A stretch of DNA of 64,000 bases, taken from contig JAMOSO010000007.1 of NCBI GenBank assembly GCA_027063065.1, positions 8,918 through 72,917 of the forward strand, given 5' to 3'. Source of the stretch: Planctomycetota bacterium. Lineage in GTDB: Bacteria; Planctomycetota; JAMOSO01. The notes below the pieces were generated by a model. That model was given only the letters and a program-made list of their open reading frames with translations. It made no database searches and was not told the origin of the DNA. Both the position numbers and the translations under genes were made by a program. Below, one piece after another: positions 52,523 through 63,940 of this stretch (positions within the stretch are counted from its first letter, which is position 1; each line of letters begins with the position of its first letter).

Positions 52523-53567
52523 AGATAAAAAAATAGCAACAAATCCAGCTTTTGAAGCTTTAGCTGGTGCGTTGCAGACTTCATTTATAGTTTTAAAAGC
52601 CATTATGTTATTGATTGTTTTAGCTTATATATTTTCTGGAATGTATATGGTTAAAAGTTATCAACAAGCAATGGTTTTTAGATTTGGTAGATTAGATAGA
52701 ATAGAATCAGACGGTTTGCATTTTGCTTGGCCAGCACCTATTGAGCGTGTTGAAAAAGTATCGGTTAGACGAGAACAAAGTTTTGCAATTAAAGATTTTT
52801 ATTTTAAATCTACAGCTGATGGTAAAAATAGTGCTGTAGGTAAGACTTTATCGCCTGTGACAGATGGTTATTTAATTACAGGTGATACCAATATTGTACA
52901 TGCTTTAATGACAGTGCATTATCGATTAAGTGATTTACGCAGTTATTACAATACAGTTGGAACTGTAGAAAAAGAACATAGATTACTTAAATTGGCAGTA
53001 AAAAATGGTGCTGTAATTGCCGGCGCTACTATGGCAGTTGATCCATTGTTGCGTCATGGAGCAATTAGTTTTAAAGATGCTATTGAGTTTTCTGCAAAAA
53101 ATTCATTAAAAAACTGGGGCACGGGCATCGAAATAGCCTCGGTAGAAGTGAGTATAGTTCCGCCACGACAGGTTAAAAAAGAGTTTGATAAAGTTTTATT
53201 GGCCGAACAAAACAAATCAGAAGAGATGTCTAAGGCTAAAGGAAAGGCTCAACGGATACTTAATCAAAGCAGAGGCGATGTCAGTGCCGTTTTGGCATCG
53301 GCCAAGACGTTGGCAGCGCAATCTTTGGCGCAGGCACGGGCAGATGCTAAATATTTACAAACCATTATAAATAAGTATGGCAAGGATAAGACAGCGTTAA
53401 ATTTATTTGTTGTTAATACACGTTTTGCACGTTTAAAGCGTATTTTAAAGCAGGTGGAAGCTAAGTATTTTTTGCCTGATGGTGGTAAAGAATTACGTTT
53501 GCGATTGGGCCTTGATCCACAGCGCATAAATAAAGATGCAGAGGAGTCAGAAAATGACAGAGGCTAG
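52515..53567 (+). CDS. Third SPFH (HflK/HflC-like) protein
   Basis: About 350 aa from GTG at 52515, which follows GGAGG (52505-52509) at the right distance; an upstream GTG is less well placed. One N-terminal membrane segment (FIVLKAIMLLIVLAYIFSG), then SPFH: QQAMVFRFGRLDRIESDGLHFAWP (read as QAMVFRFGRLDRIES), IVHALMTVHYRLSDLRSYY, and an oligomerisation helix with AKGKAQRILNQS. An extra insertion near 90-125 (FYFKSTADGKNSAVGK) is not seen in the other two. It overlaps the P-type ATPase start by 14 bp. Confidence 0.82.
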   Translation: MSEDKKIATNPAFEALAGALQTSFIVLKAIMLLIVLAYIFSGMYMVKSYQQAMVFRFGRLDRIESDGLHFAWPAPIERVEKVSVRREQSFAIKDFYFKSTADGKNSAVGKTLSPVTDGYLITGDTNIVHALMTVHYRLSDLRSYYNTVGTVEKEHRLLKLAVKNGAVIAGATMAVDPLLRHGAISFKDAIEFSAKNSLKNWGTGIEIASVEVSIVPPRQVKKEFDKVLLAEQNKSEEMSKAKGKAQRILNQSRGDVSAVLASAKTLAAQSLAQARADAKYLQTIINKYGKDKTALNLFVVNTRFARLKRILKQVEAKYFLPDGGKELRLRLGLDPQRINKDAEESENDRG

Positions 53568-55476
53568 ATGTTGTAATGCGTCAGCGCAGTTAGAAGCAGC
53601 TATGGATAGTTGTGATGAGCATGATGGGCATGATCATTCCTTGTCTAAAATAGGAATTATTTCTGTGTTTGGAGGTTTGGCGTTTTTTTTAAATTCCTTT
53701 TTGGCAGAAATATTTTTTGGAGGTGATTTTTACCCTCAATTTTTTGCATTAATTGCTGCTGTTTTCATTGGCGCTCCTTTGGTTTTTGGTGCGGTAAAAG
53801 CTTTGATTCATGGTCATTTACACATGGAAGAACTAGCTGCCTTGGCGGTAATTGCTTGTATTAGTCTGGAGGATTATCGCACCTCTGCAGTGGTGGCATT
53901 TTTAATGTTAACTGCTAATTTAATTGAATCTCGACAGGCAAAAGGTGCATTTAAGGCTATTGAAGGTTTGATTAAATTAACTCCTAAAAATACATTAGTA
54001 AAACGTGATAATGATTTTATTGAAATCCAAGTATCAGAATTATCTATAGGTGATATTGTAAAGGTTTTACCTGGGGATTCTTTTCCAGCTGATGGGGTTA
54101 TTATAAAAGGCGAAACAACTATCAATGAAGCCCCTATTACAGGTGAGTCATTGCCTGTAGAAAAAGGAGCCAATGATGAGGAGTTGACTGTATTTGCAGG
54201 GACGGTTAATTTGACAGGGGCGGTAGAAGTTAAGATAGATAAATTAGGTGGCAATACTCTTTTGGGGACAGTACGTGAATTAATTTTAAAAGCTGGCTCT
54301 ACAAAAATAGCAGTTACAAAAATAGTTGATAAATATATAGTTTGGTATACACCAGTTGTCTTGATGTTGTGTGCTGTTATTTTGTTTTTTACAAAAAATA
54401 TGTATGCGGCTATTACAACATTGGTGATAGTGTGTCCTTGTGCTTTTATCTTGGCTACGCCAACAGCTATGATAGCGGCGCTTTCTGCTGCTGCCAAATC
54501 AGGAGTATTGGTAAAAAATGCAGTCGATCTTGAAGAAGCAGCTAATATAGATGCGGTTGTTTTTGACAAGACAGGTACATTAACCACAGGTAATTTGGAG
54601 GTTTTTAAAATAGAACCATTTGATATAAATCCTATTGAATTTTTAAAAATATCCAGTTCAGTAGAACTGCATTCACGCCATCCTGCTGCGCTTGCAGTTG
54701 TTGGCGCGGCTAAGCGTGCAAAGATAGATGCTGAAAATATAGAAGATTTTGAAGAGGTGCACGGCAAAGGTGTTAAAGCTAAATATCAAGGTTCAAACAT
54801 CATAATAGGTAGAGCTACATTTTTGCAAGAAAATGCGATTACAGTGCCAAAGGATAAGTCGGATTTAGTTGCTTCTATTTTACATGTTGCTAAAAACGGT
54901 AAATATATAGGCAGAATCTTAATGGCTGATAAAATGCGTACTGAAGCTAAAGAGGCTGCTCAAGAATTGCGTGATATTGGTGTAGGTAATTTGACTATGC
55001 TTACAGGTGATCGTTGGGAAGTAGCTAATAGCATAGGTAAGGAGCTAGGCTTTACTAAGGTTGAGGCGCAGTGTTTGCCAGAGCGTAAACTAGAAGTTGT
55101 AGAAGAAATAAAAGCCCAAGGGCGTACGGTGGCAGTAGTAGGTGATGGTATAAACGATGCTCCAGCTTTAGCTGCAGGTAATTTAGGTATCGCCATGGGT
55201 GCTTTAGGTAGTGATATTGCTATACATTCGGCATCAATTACTTTTATGTCTAGCGATTTAAGACGTTTACCATTTCTAATAGCTTTATCAAAACAAACAC
55301 GCAAGATTATTTATCAAAACTTTATTTTTGGGATTGTATTTATTGTTATGGGAACTGGCTTAGCTATTAGTAATTATATAGAACCGATGCAAGCCGCTTT
55401 ATTACATAATATAGGTTCGTTTTTTGTGATTTTTAATTCAGCTAGATTATTGCGCATGGAGCAAAAGAATGTCTGA
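53554..55476 (+). CDS. CPC-type heavy-metal P-type ATPase
   Basis: 640 aa from ATG at 53554, preceded by GAGGAG; an earlier ATG at 53536 lacks one. The N-terminus has a His/Asp/Cys-rich start (CC at 6-7, DEHDGHDHS at 21-29) in place of a full GMTCxxC domain. About six membrane segments. P-type motifs: TGES (186-189), VIVCPCAF with CPC at 284-286 (P1B heavy-metal transport), DKTGTLT at 328-334 (Asp328 phosphorylated), SRHP (HP motif) and GDGINDAPAL. The metal (Cu, Zn, Cd or other) is not decided by sequence alone. Coupled to the SPFH gene upstream and the ABC ATPase downstream. Confidence 0.9.
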   Translation: MTEARCCNASAQLEAAMDSCDEHDGHDHSLSKIGIISVFGGLAFFLNSFLAEIFFGGDFYPQFFALIAAVFIGAPLVFGAVKALIHGHLHMEELAALAVIACISLEDYRTSAVVAFLMLTANLIESRQAKGAFKAIEGLIKLTPKNTLVKRDNDFIEIQVSELSIGDIVKVLPGDSFPADGVIIKGETTINEAPITGESLPVEKGANDEELTVFAGTVNLTGAVEVKIDKLGGNTLLGTVRELILKAGSTKIAVTKIVDKYIVWYTPVVLMLCAVILFFTKNMYAAITTLVIVCPCAFILATPTAMIAALSAAAKSGVLVKNAVDLEEAANIDAVVFDKTGTLTTGNLEVFKIEPFDINPIEFLKISSSVELHSRHPAALAVVGAAKRAKIDAENIEDFEEVHGKGVKAKYQGSNIIIGRATFLQENAITVPKDKSDLVASILHVAKNGKYIGRILMADKMRTEAKEAAQELRDIGVGNLTMLTGDRWEVANSIGKELGFTKVEAQCLPERKLEVVEEIKAQGRTVAVVGDGINDAPALAAGNLGIAMGALGSDIAIHSASITFMSSDLRRLPFLIALSKQTRKIIYQNFIFGIVFIVMGTGLAISNYIEPMQAALLHNIGSFFVIFNSARLLRMEQKNV

Positions 55477-56374
55477 TGCTCTTGTTGTAGATGTTAGAGA
55501 AATCAGCAAAACGTTTCGTGATTTTTGGATGCGCCCTAAAGTCAAGGCAGTTCGCAATATTAATTTTACGATTAAACAGGGCGAAATATTTGGATTATTA
55601 GGGCCTAATGGTGCAGGTAAATCCACAACTATAAAGATGCTTTTAGGGTTGTTGTTTCCAGATAGAGGACAAATATCTATTTTAGGCAACCATCCCCGTG
55701 CTAATGCTGTTAAAAAATTTATTGGTTATATGCCAGAAGAAAGCTATTTGTATCCATATTTAAGTGCAGAAGAAACATTGCGATTTTATGGTAAAATTTT
55801 TGGTTATTCATCTAAAAGTTTACAAATAAGAGTAGATAGTTTGTTGGAAATGGTAGGTTTAAAAGGAGCTTCTCAACGACCTATTGGTGAGTTTTCTAAA
55901 GGTATGGCTAGACGCATTGCCCTTGCTCAGGCTTTAATGAATGATCCTCAGTTAATTATCTTAGATGAACCAACAACAGGTATGGATCCATTGGGAAATA
56001 GAGAATTTAAAGAATTGATTTTACACCTTAAACAAAAGGGTAAAACAATTATTATTTGCTCTCACTTGCTTTCTGATATGCAAGACTTATGTGATACAGT
56101 GGCAATATTCTATGGAGGTACTATTGTTAGTAATGGTGCAGTTAAAGATTTATTAAGCCCTAATCAAACATTAGAAGATTACTTTTTAAGTGTAGTTGAC
56201 GATGCTAGTGCTAAATTTAATACGGGCGGTGCTAAGGTTGGTGATTTAACTAATAGTATATTTGAACAATCTACTGCAAATGCTAAAGAGGCCTCTGTAC
56301 CCGCGGAAGTGGATGAAGTATTAGAAACAAACGATCCAAATCAAGATGTTATTGATGAGTTATTAGGTAATTAA
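55469..56374 (+). CDS. ABC transporter ATP-binding protein of the SPFH/ATPase locus
   Basis: 301 aa. Walker A GPNGAGKST near 45-53, Q-loop region IGYMPEESYL, signature FSKGMARRIALAQAL near 140-154, Walker B LIILDEPTTGMD near 160-171, and CSHLLSDMQDL with the switch His. The C-terminal extension after residue 220 is acidic and low-complexity. The ATG overlaps the P-ATPase stop by 8 bp with GGAG just before it. It probably energises the permeases at 48806 and 56416. Confidence 0.92.
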   Translation: MSDALVVDVREISKTFRDFWMRPKVKAVRNINFTIKQGEIFGLLGPNGAGKSTTIKMLLGLLFPDRGQISILGNHPRANAVKKFIGYMPEESYLYPYLSAEETLRFYGKIFGYSSKSLQIRVDSLLEMVGLKGASQRPIGEFSKGMARRIALAQALMNDPQLIILDEPTTGMDPLGNREFKELILHLKQKGKTIIICSHLLSDMQDLCDTVAIFYGGTIVSNGAVKDLLSPNQTLEDYFLSVVDDASAKFNTGGAKVGDLTNSIFEQSTANAKEASVPAEVDEVLETNDPNQDVIDELLGN

Positions 56375-56415
56375 TGTTTTTTACAAACATAGTTAAAATT
56401 TGATTTGAATAGTTT

Positions 56416-57741
56416 ATGCATACTTTAACAGCAATTATAAAACTAACTTTAATAGAGTTTGTACGAAGGCGCATACCTTTGGTTATGGGATTGTTTTTTT
56501 TGGTTATGGTTTATGCCATTCCATATATTGTTATAGGCGACGGTACTGTAAAAGGTAATTTTCAATTAATTTTGACTTATACGTTGGGTTTTACAACTTT
56601 CTTTTTAGCCGTATTTAATATGTTCTTGTCAGTAAATGTATTGCGTAAAGATTGGCGAGATAAAGTATTATTTGTTTTAGATTCAAAGCCTGTGGCGCGT
56701 TATCAAGTATTATTAGGAAAGTTTATTGGACTTTGTATTTTAAATGCTTTTTTACTTGCGATTGTTTATGGGTTTACTTTATTTAATATAAATTCATTAG
56801 AGCGCGACTATCAAAAGCAAGCTTCGTTGAATAAACATTTAGATTTAATGCCTGGTGATTTGTCAGATGCTAAGGCAACTGTGCTCTCAGCTAGATCGCC
56901 ATTAAAACCGTTATTAAACAAAATGATAGTTAAGTATCAAAAGGAAAGGAAAAAAACCATTTCTATTAAATCAGGTAAGTGGTTTCACTGGCAGTTTAAG
57001 CCTGAAGAAGTGTCAAAAGATGTTAAAAGTTACACTTTACGTTATAAATTTTATACATCATCAACAACAGACACTTATAAAGTAAGGGCTACTTGGATTA
57101 TCGGCAATCCAACTAAAGATGGAGGGTTCATACGTTTGATCACAAATAATTCAGTTAATTTGTATCATGAACTAAAAATCCCAGCAAAACTTTTTAAGAA
57201 AGATGAAATTTTGCAAGTTAGCTTAGGAAATTTTAATAAGGATTCTATTTTAGTAAAAATTAAGGATGGATTAGTTGTTTTAGTGCAAGACAGAAGTTTT
57301 ACATTTAACCTACTAATAGCGTTTGTTATTTTATTTATACAGGTTATTTTTTTGGCGGCCATTGGGTTGTCGTTTAGCACTTGTTTATCATCTAATGTGA
57401 GCCTTTTATGTGTATTAGCCTTTTATGTTTTATTGTTAAGCGGTGGTATAGTAAAAGATTTAACTCATTCTAAAATATTGCCAAAAGAACAACCAACCAT
57501 ATCCGCATTTGATAAAGGGTATAATTTATATACTAAAAGTTTAGCCTCTGTAGTTTCGGTGATGTTACCAGACTATGTTGAATTATCTCCTATGGATCAA
57601 ATTAGCCGTGGTGTAACAATCGGTGGGAGTTTTCTGTTGTTTAATGTTGTAGGTATAGGGCTTAGATTGTTATTAGTTTTGTGTTTTGCTTGTATTGTTT
57701 TTGCTACGCGCGAACTTGGCTTAATTCAGGATATTTCATAA
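56416..57741 (+). CDS. Large ABC-2 type permease with extracytoplasmic loop
   Basis: 441 aa. Six or more membrane segments. The cytoplasmic loop has LRKDWRDKVLFVLDSKPVAR and QVLLGKFIGL, the same signature as the other permeases. An unusually long soluble segment (about residues 130-295) lies between the early and late membrane segments and is probably extracytoplasmic (includes WHWQFKPEE-like beta-rich stretch). It follows the ATPase by 41 bp. Its stop overlaps the ATG of the next gene (TAATG). Confidence 0.8.
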   Translation: MHTLTAIIKLTLIEFVRRRIPLVMGLFFLVMVYAIPYIVIGDGTVKGNFQLILTYTLGFTTFFLAVFNMFLSVNVLRKDWRDKVLFVLDSKPVARYQVLLGKFIGLCILNAFLLAIVYGFTLFNINSLERDYQKQASLNKHLDLMPGDLSDAKATVLSARSPLKPLLNKMIVKYQKERKKTISIKSGKWFHWQFKPEEVSKDVKSYTLRYKFYTSSTTDTYKVRATWIIGNPTKDGGFIRLITNNSVNLYHELKIPAKLFKKDEILQVSLGNFNKDSILVKIKDGLVVLVQDRSFTFNLLIAFVILFIQVIFLAAIGLSFSTCLSSNVSLLCVLAFYVLLLSGGIVKDLTHSKILPKEQPTISAFDKGYNLYTKSLASVVSVMLPDYVELSPMDQISRGVTIGGSFLLFNVVGIGLRLLLVLCFACIVFATRELGLIQDIS

Positions 57742-59096
57742 TGCGTCATTTATTATTATTGATAGTATTGAGTTGCGTAGTTATTAATTATTCTTTGGTA
57801 GATAGATTGCATATACAGCGTGATAAAAATGCGTTATCAGCAATGCCTTCTTTACAGGGTGTGCCACCTGAAATTATATTTGCAACAACAGCCTTGGGAG
57901 CGTTTAGAGGGTTGTTGGTAGATGCTTTATGGTTGCGTGCAACATCTATGAGGGATAGAGGAGAGTTTTTTGAATTGGTTCAATTAAGTGATTGGATAGG
58001 TAAGTTAGAACCAAGAATGCCAAAAATATGGTCTTTTAATGCGTGGAATTTAGCATATAACATATCGGTAGAGTTACCGACTTCAGCGGAGCGTTGGAAT
58101 TGGGTTAATCAGGGTATGAAAGTTTTAAAAGAAAAAGGAATACCTTACAATCCAAAATGTGCAGATTTATACGAGGAATTATCTTGGATTATCTATCATA
58201 AAATAGGTCAATATACAGATGATCATAATAATTATTATAAATTGCGTTTAGCGGATGAAATTGATCGTGTTATGGGTTCAAAGTCCGCAACAGAGATTTT
58301 AGAGAAATATCCCGATATGGCTAAGCGTATAAAAGACGAATTAAGTTTAGATGTGTCTTTTATGGTAGAGTTAGAAAATAGGTTTGGTTTTTTTGATTGG
58401 CGTTTTCCAGATGCTTTAGCAATTTATTGGGCTCAAAAAGGCAGGCCGTTTGCCAAGGCTAATACGATAAAAAATATGGATCGAATTACTTATTCTGGAT
58501 TGCAAAATTGTTTTAGGCGTGGCCGTTTGTTTATAGCTCGTGATGATAATGGTAATGCTATTTCATTTTATTCAGTACCAAATTTTAGCTTTGTAAATGC
58601 TGTTATTAAATTGTTTGAAGCCAATCTAAAATCTTTTGGACGTAAGGTAGGGGTGGTCTCGGCTTATAAATATTTTTTGGAAGAGGCCTTAACAACAGCT
58701 TATATTTATGGTGATAAAAAAACAGCCAGTATAATTATGTTAAAATTACAAGAGCAGTTTCCAAAAGATAAAAAATATAAAAAATCATTTAATACTGTGG
58801 CACAGAGGTTGTTGATGGAGGGGATAAAAGAGGCTAATAGAGATGATTTATATAATTATATAACAGGTTATTTGACCAATGCGTATGTTCATTTGGGCTG
58901 GGGCGAATCAGAGGCTTCAAAGCAAATGGAATTTATTGCTGCCAAATTATATAAGTATTTTGAAAAGACTTTTCAATCTAAAGGGCAAACATTGCCAAGG
59001 TTTGATTTGTTGCGAACACAAGCATTACGTCAGGCTAATATGATTTTGCCTCATAAGCTGCGTATGAAAATGGAACTAATTAAAAAAATGGAGTAA
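57741..59096 (+). CDS. Membrane-anchored helical protein of the SPFH/ATPase locus
   Basis: About 451 aa from ATG at 57741, preceded by an AGGAT within the upstream gene; a longer open frame starts inside the permease. One N-terminal hydrophobic segment (LLLLIVLSCVVINYSLV), then GVPPEIIFATTALGAFRGLLVDALWLRA and a long helical region with Trp and Tyr-rich spacing (SFNAWNLAYNISVELPTSAERW, read as IWSFNAWNLAYNIS). It corresponds in position and plan to the protein at 6819. No named family; an exporter-associated periplasmic subunit is an inference. Confidence 0.55.
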   Translation: MRHLLLLIVLSCVVINYSLVDRLHIQRDKNALSAMPSLQGVPPEIIFATTALGAFRGLLVDALWLRATSMRDRGEFFELVQLSDWIGKLEPRMPKIWSFNAWNLAYNISVELPTSAERWNWVNQGMKVLKEKGIPYNPKCADLYEELSWIIYHKIGQYTDDHNNYYKLRLADEIDRVMGSKSATEILEKYPDMAKRIKDELSLDVSFMVELENRFGFFDWRFPDALAIYWAQKGRPFAKANTIKNMDRITYSGLQNCFRRGRLFIARDDNGNAISFYSVPNFSFVNAVIKLFEANLKSFGRKVGVVSAYKYFLEEALTTAYIYGDKKTASIIMLKLQEQFPKDKKYKKSFNTVAQRLLMEGIKEANRDDLYNYITGYLTNAYVHLGWGESEASKQMEFIAAKLYKYFEKTFQSKGQTLPRFDLLRTQALRQANMILPHKLRMKMELIKKME

Positions 59097-59101
59097 TTAT
59101 A

Positions 59102-60637
59102 ATGCAATGCGGTAAAGCAACCACAGAAGCAACTAAAATATATACAGAAACAAAAGATATGCCAAATAGTATATTGGGAAAAACAGGACTAAGCGTATCT
59201 CAAATAGGTTATGGCGCTTACAGGGTAGAGGCTCATGAAGACGCGCATTATGACGCTATGACTAAGGCCTTTCAAAATGGCTTTAACTTGGTAGATACAA
59301 GCGCTAATTATACAGACGGACGTTCTGAGGAGCTAGTTGGTGTAGTAATTGACGATTTAATTGATGCTAAGGATATTAGGCGTGAGAATATAGTCGTTGT
59401 TACTAAAGGTGGTTATATTCAGGGTGAAAATTTAACTATATCACGAAAACAGCAATCAGAGGGCATCGCTTGGGATGATTTAGTGCCATATAGCGATCAT
59501 TTAGAGCATTGTATACATCCAGACTTTTTAAAAGATCAGATATATAGATCTCTGTCTAATATGGGCTTAGACTGCATTGATGTGTATATGTTGCATAATC
59601 CGGAATATTTTTTAGATTGGGCAAGAAAAGAGGGCTTGGATTTAATTAAATCTCGTGAGATTATGTATAAACGCATAAAGGATGCTTTTGTGTTTTTAGA
59701 ACAAGAAGTGTCTGCGGGTAGGATTGCTTGGTACGGTGTTAGTGCAAATACTTTTATTGCACCAAGCAATGATTTTGCTTTTCTTTCGGCTAAAAAACTT
59801 TTAGAAATAGCAAATGAAGTCTCTGAAAATCATCATTTTGCCGTAATAGAATTTCCTGTGAATTTAATGGAAAGTCATGCTGTTACATTAAAAAATCAAG
59901 ATGAGGAGTCTTTGTTGCAGTGGGCGGTTAAAAATAATATGGGCGTTTTGGTCAATAGACCATTAAACGCGTTAAGAGCAGATGCTATGATTAGATTGGT
60001 AGATGTTGAAGAGCGTGGTTTAGCTAGTGAAGGTGAAATTATATCAGCTATTAAGGCTGTAACTGATGAAGAAAACGAATTATTGCAAAGATATATCAAG
60101 CCAATGAAGCTAGCGGAATCAGTAGAAAAGCAAGTTGTTGAAATGATTTCTGTCGGACGTGATTTGTCTCAAATATGGAAAAATTTTGCCTCTTGGGATC
60201 AATGGCGGTGGAGTCAAGAACAGTTTTTTATGCAACGTGCGCAAAATGCCATTAAATTTCTTTTAAATCAGCTTGGGGATACAGTGGATCTCAGGCAGGA
60301 TTTGGAGCATTTTGTTGCTACTTTATCGTCCGCTTTAGAGGCGGTGGATTCTGTATACCGTATAAAGGGAGCGGATGATATTAATAAGTTAAAGGATGCA
60401 GTTGCTAAGGCGGATAAGGATTGGTCAGTAAATATTAATATGAGTCAGTTGGCTGTGCGAGCCTTGCGTAGTACTTTTGGCATACATACGGTTTTGGTTG
60501 GTATGCGAAATGTAAAATATGTCGATGATATGTTAGAAGAGGTGAAAGTTTTAATTGATCCAAAAGATAGAAGCGTGTCCTGGCAACAGCTAGATGAAAA
60601 TCTTGAGGCCATACAAAAAAATTCGGCACACAAATGA
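59102..60637 (+). CDS. Aldo/keto reductase with extended C-terminus
   Basis: 511 aa; the usual length is near 330. Residues 20-300 are the TIM barrel: LGKTGLSVSQIGYGAYRVE, NLVDTSANYTDGRSEELVG (catalytic Asp and Tyr of D...Y), VVTKGGY, then YMLHNPEYFLDW with the HNPE-type His. The remaining 200 residues are helical (LLQRYIKPMKLAE, SWDQWRWSQEQFFMQR) and contain MSQLAVRALRST and TVLVGMRNVKYVDDM, which is the barrel end, so the helical region is an insertion rather than a tail. 5-bp gap from the anchored protein. Substrate unknown. Confidence 0.82.
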   Translation: MQCGKATTEATKIYTETKDMPNSILGKTGLSVSQIGYGAYRVEAHEDAHYDAMTKAFQNGFNLVDTSANYTDGRSEELVGVVIDDLIDAKDIRRENIVVVTKGGYIQGENLTISRKQQSEGIAWDDLVPYSDHLEHCIHPDFLKDQIYRSLSNMGLDCIDVYMLHNPEYFLDWARKEGLDLIKSREIMYKRIKDAFVFLEQEVSAGRIAWYGVSANTFIAPSNDFAFLSAKKLLEIANEVSENHHFAVIEFPVNLMESHAVTLKNQDEESLLQWAVKNNMGVLVNRPLNALRADAMIRLVDVEERGLASEGEIISAIKAVTDEENELLQRYIKPMKLAESVEKQVVEMISVGRDLSQIWKNFASWDQWRWSQEQFFMQRAQNAIKFLLNQLGDTVDLRQDLEHFVATLSSALEAVDSVYRIKGADDINKLKDAVAKADKDWSVNINMSQLAVRALRSTFGIHTVLVGMRNVKYVDDMLEEVKVLIDPKDRSVSWQQLDENLEAIQKNSAHK

Positions 60638-60685
60638 TAAGTGGTCTATAGTGATTTAATCGCTACAATATTAATGATAATTTAG

Positions 60686-62929
<2,244 letters not shown>

Positions 62930-62946
62930 GGTTTAGGATTTAAATT

Positions 62947-62977
62947 AAAAAAGCCCGCTAATATTGCGGGCTTTTTT
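62947..62977. terminator. Bidirectional terminator between idh and the TPR gene
   Basis: AAAAAAGCCCGC, loop TAATATT, then GCGGGCTTTTTT: a GC-rich stem with A/T runs on both sides, serving both convergent genes. Confidence 0.93.
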
Positions 62978-62995
62978 AATTTAATATAAAAGATG

Positions 62996-63940
62996 TTAAC
63001 CTTGTAAGGTCAAATCTTGTTTGGCTAATTCTTCTTTTATCTCTAGGATAGCACTGACACCCATATTTTTTATTTGTGAGAGTTCTTCTTCATTCTTTTC
63101 TATTAACTCACTAATTAAGTTTATGCCTGCTTGAGATAGTCCACGTTTTACTCTGGTTGATAATTCAAGAGTGTCTATAGGGCGTGCGTTAGGGTCGCTA
63201 GATTCGCTTATTTGTGCTACGCGTCCGTCTAATTTCATACCGAAATATAAATTGTGGCTTTTTAGTAGGATTTTTATTTCTTTTAAAGAAGTGTCACCGA
63301 AGTTCTTGAAAGACAACATTTCTTGTTCTGTTTTTGTAACTAAATCGCGTAAAGAATTGATTTTGATGCGTTTTAAACAGTTGCGACTTCTAACAGATAG
63401 TTCAAATTCGTTAACGGGCATATCCAAAATATGATTTAATGCGTCATCGCTTTGTCCTGGTGCGTTAGTAACAGCCATACTTTTTGATGAGGCTATATCG
63501 TTTCTTAGTTTGATAAACGCTGTGTTTGTTGGGTTTATTTTTAATGCGTGATCTATGCATTGTTGTGCTAGTTCATATCTGTTTTGATCGTTTAATAAAA
63601 CGGCCAAATTATATATTGCATTAATTGGGCATTCTGGTTGGGCAACTAATTTTTTGTAATGTTCAATTGCTAAGTCGTCACAGCCAGTTCGTTCAAATAG
63701 ATAAGCTAATCTAAAGCGCGCCAAGTTATTATCTGGGTTTTGTGCTACACAGTCTTCTAGCATCTCAAGGGCATTGGCGGTGTCTCCCATGACCTCTGCC
63801 ATCATTGCTTCTACTACTTGCAATTCGTTGCTGCTTTCTAATTCAGCACGTTTAGATTTAAAAAGGTTCTCGGCTTTTTCAATTTCACCAATTTGAATTT
63901 GTTGGCTAATGTCCTGGTAAGCGGATGATGCTATAGACAT
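62996..63940 (-). CDS. TPR protein with two RNA-polymerase-alpha-CTD-like domains
   Basis: 314 aa. Residues about 1-150 are TPR-like helices (NALEMLEDCVAQNPDNNLARFRLAYLF, read as MLEDCVAQNPDNNLARFRLAY; RYELAQQCIDHALKINP). Two helix-hairpin-helix alpha-CTD-like domains follow: LSVRSRNCLKRIKINSLRDLVTKTEQEM...NFGDTSLKEIKILL, and LSTRVKRGLSQAGINLISELIEKNEEEL...NMGVSAILEIKEEL (read in parts). This is not rpoA itself, which lacks TPRs. I recall this combination in Planctomycetota and Lentisphaerota. The TPRs could bind a partner while the CTDs bind DNA; role unknown. GGAGAA precedes the ATG. Confidence 0.8.
   Translation of the reverse strand: MSIASSAYQDISQQIQIGEIEKAENLFKSKRAELESSNELQVVEAMMAEVMGDTANALEMLEDCVAQNPDNNLARFRLAYLFERTGCDDLAIEHYKKLVAQPECPINAIYNLAVLLNDQNRYELAQQCIDHALKINPTNTAFIKLRNDIASSKSMAVTNAPGQSDDALNHILDMPVNEFELSVRSRNCLKRIKINSLRDLVTKTEQEMLSFKNFGDTSLKEIKILLKSHNLYFGMKLDGRVAQISESSDPNARPIDTLELSTRVKRGLSQAGINLISELIEKNEEELSQIKNMGVSAILEIKEELAKQDLTLQG

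Noticed and set aside
53874-54767. 297-codon open frame on the minus strand opposite the P-type ATPase
   Set aside because: It is antisense to a gene with complete catalytic motifs, and its Ser/Thr/Ala-rich product matches no family.
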